From the NCBI RefSeq assembly GCF_020524545.1, contig NZ_JAIVLG010000010.1:1-40308 (forward strand): a stretch of DNA of 40,308 nt. Reading direction: 5' to 3'. The translations under genes and the position numbers were made by a program. How positions within the stretch are numbered: the stretch's first letter is position 1; the number at the start of each line of letters is the position of its first letter. This document shows positions 40,239-40,308 of the stretch, one piece after another. A model generated the notes under the pieces. The model searched no databases. It was not told the DNA's origin and worked only from the letters and a program-made list of their open reading frames with translations. This stretch comes from Microbacterium paraoxydans (GTDB lineage Bacteria; Actinomycetota; Actinomycetes; Actinomycetales; Microbacteriaceae).

Positions 40239-40308
40239 ATGTCGCATCCTTCTCTTGTCGTACTGCAGGGGGTGGACATCGAGGTCGAGGTGCTCGGCGA
40301 GAGGGAAT
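40239..40308 (+). CDS. start of a further reading frame, truncated by the window
   Basis: ATG at 40239 opens a frame to the window end (23 codons: SHPSLVVLQGVDIEVEVLGERE). GGGGG lies about 15 nt upstream and no -10 is seen. The same direction as the DivIVA-like gene and codon choice typical of the window support it, but 70 bases are too few for a family call. Confidence 0.4.
   Translation, partial: MSHPSLVVLQGVDIEVEVLGERE

Overview
The window is about 40 kb of high-GC DNA and reads as the chromosome of an actinobacterium, most likely Microbacteriaceae and probably Microbacterium. The evidence is very strong GC bias at third codon positions, frequent GTG starts, many start codons exactly 6 nt behind a TANNNT -10 box (leaderless transcripts), a LytR-CpsA-Psr protein, a DivIVA-like coiled-coil protein, and the actinobacterial order tilS / hpt / ftsH / folE-folP-folB-folK / DUF3180 / two PH-domain proteins / DUF2520 / lysS. 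The genus is an inference from these traits, not from a database comparison.

Layout. (1) 1-211: the right end of an IS481-type insertion sequence, abutting the 3' end of tRNA-Ser(GCU). (2) 368-10267: accessory metabolism. It holds a potassium-channel-like protein, a GH3 beta-glucosidase with a divergent TetR regulator, and a carbohydrate operon (GH13 glucosidase, lipoprotein binding protein, two ABC permeases) preceded by its LacI regulator. No transport ATPase is present, so the permeases probably borrow a shared one. (3) 10330-18744: an LCP cell-wall ligase, tRNA-Ser(UGA), a HAD phosphatase, serS, a diacylglycerol kinase-like lipid kinase, a lipoprotein with an internal duplication, cardiolipin synthase, a small membrane protein and a DUF4192 protein. 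(4) 18762-32536: lysS, DUF2207, then the folate/ftsH/hpt/tilS housekeeping cluster, interrupted by an oppositely oriented DUF937 gene. (5) 32601-40308: a TMEM175-like channel, inorganic pyrophosphatase, two M23 peptidases (one fused to FG-GAP repeats), a tRNA-Glu/Asp/Phe cluster, two proteins of unknown function, a DivIVA-like protein and the first codons of a further reading frame.

How the genes work together. The binding protein and two permeases import an oligosaccharide that the GH13 enzyme cleaves, under LacI control. GH3 with TetR is a second sugar-release unit. folE, folP, folB and folK make most of the dihydropteroate pathway, hpt salvages purines, tilS modifies tRNA-Ile, and ftsH handles membrane proteolysis. 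LCP, M23, DivIVA-like, Cls and lipid kinase genes serve the envelope.

I found no CRISPR array, prophage, toxin-antitoxin or recognisable defence system, and nothing I can defend as a new multi-gene system. The most interesting signals are the repeated TANNNT-N6-start architecture at eleven genes, shared operator-like words in the two sugar regulons, hairpins built on convergent stop codons, a 15-bp duplication over the hpt stop codon, the M23/FG-GAP fusion, and the two-copy cysteine lipoprotein.
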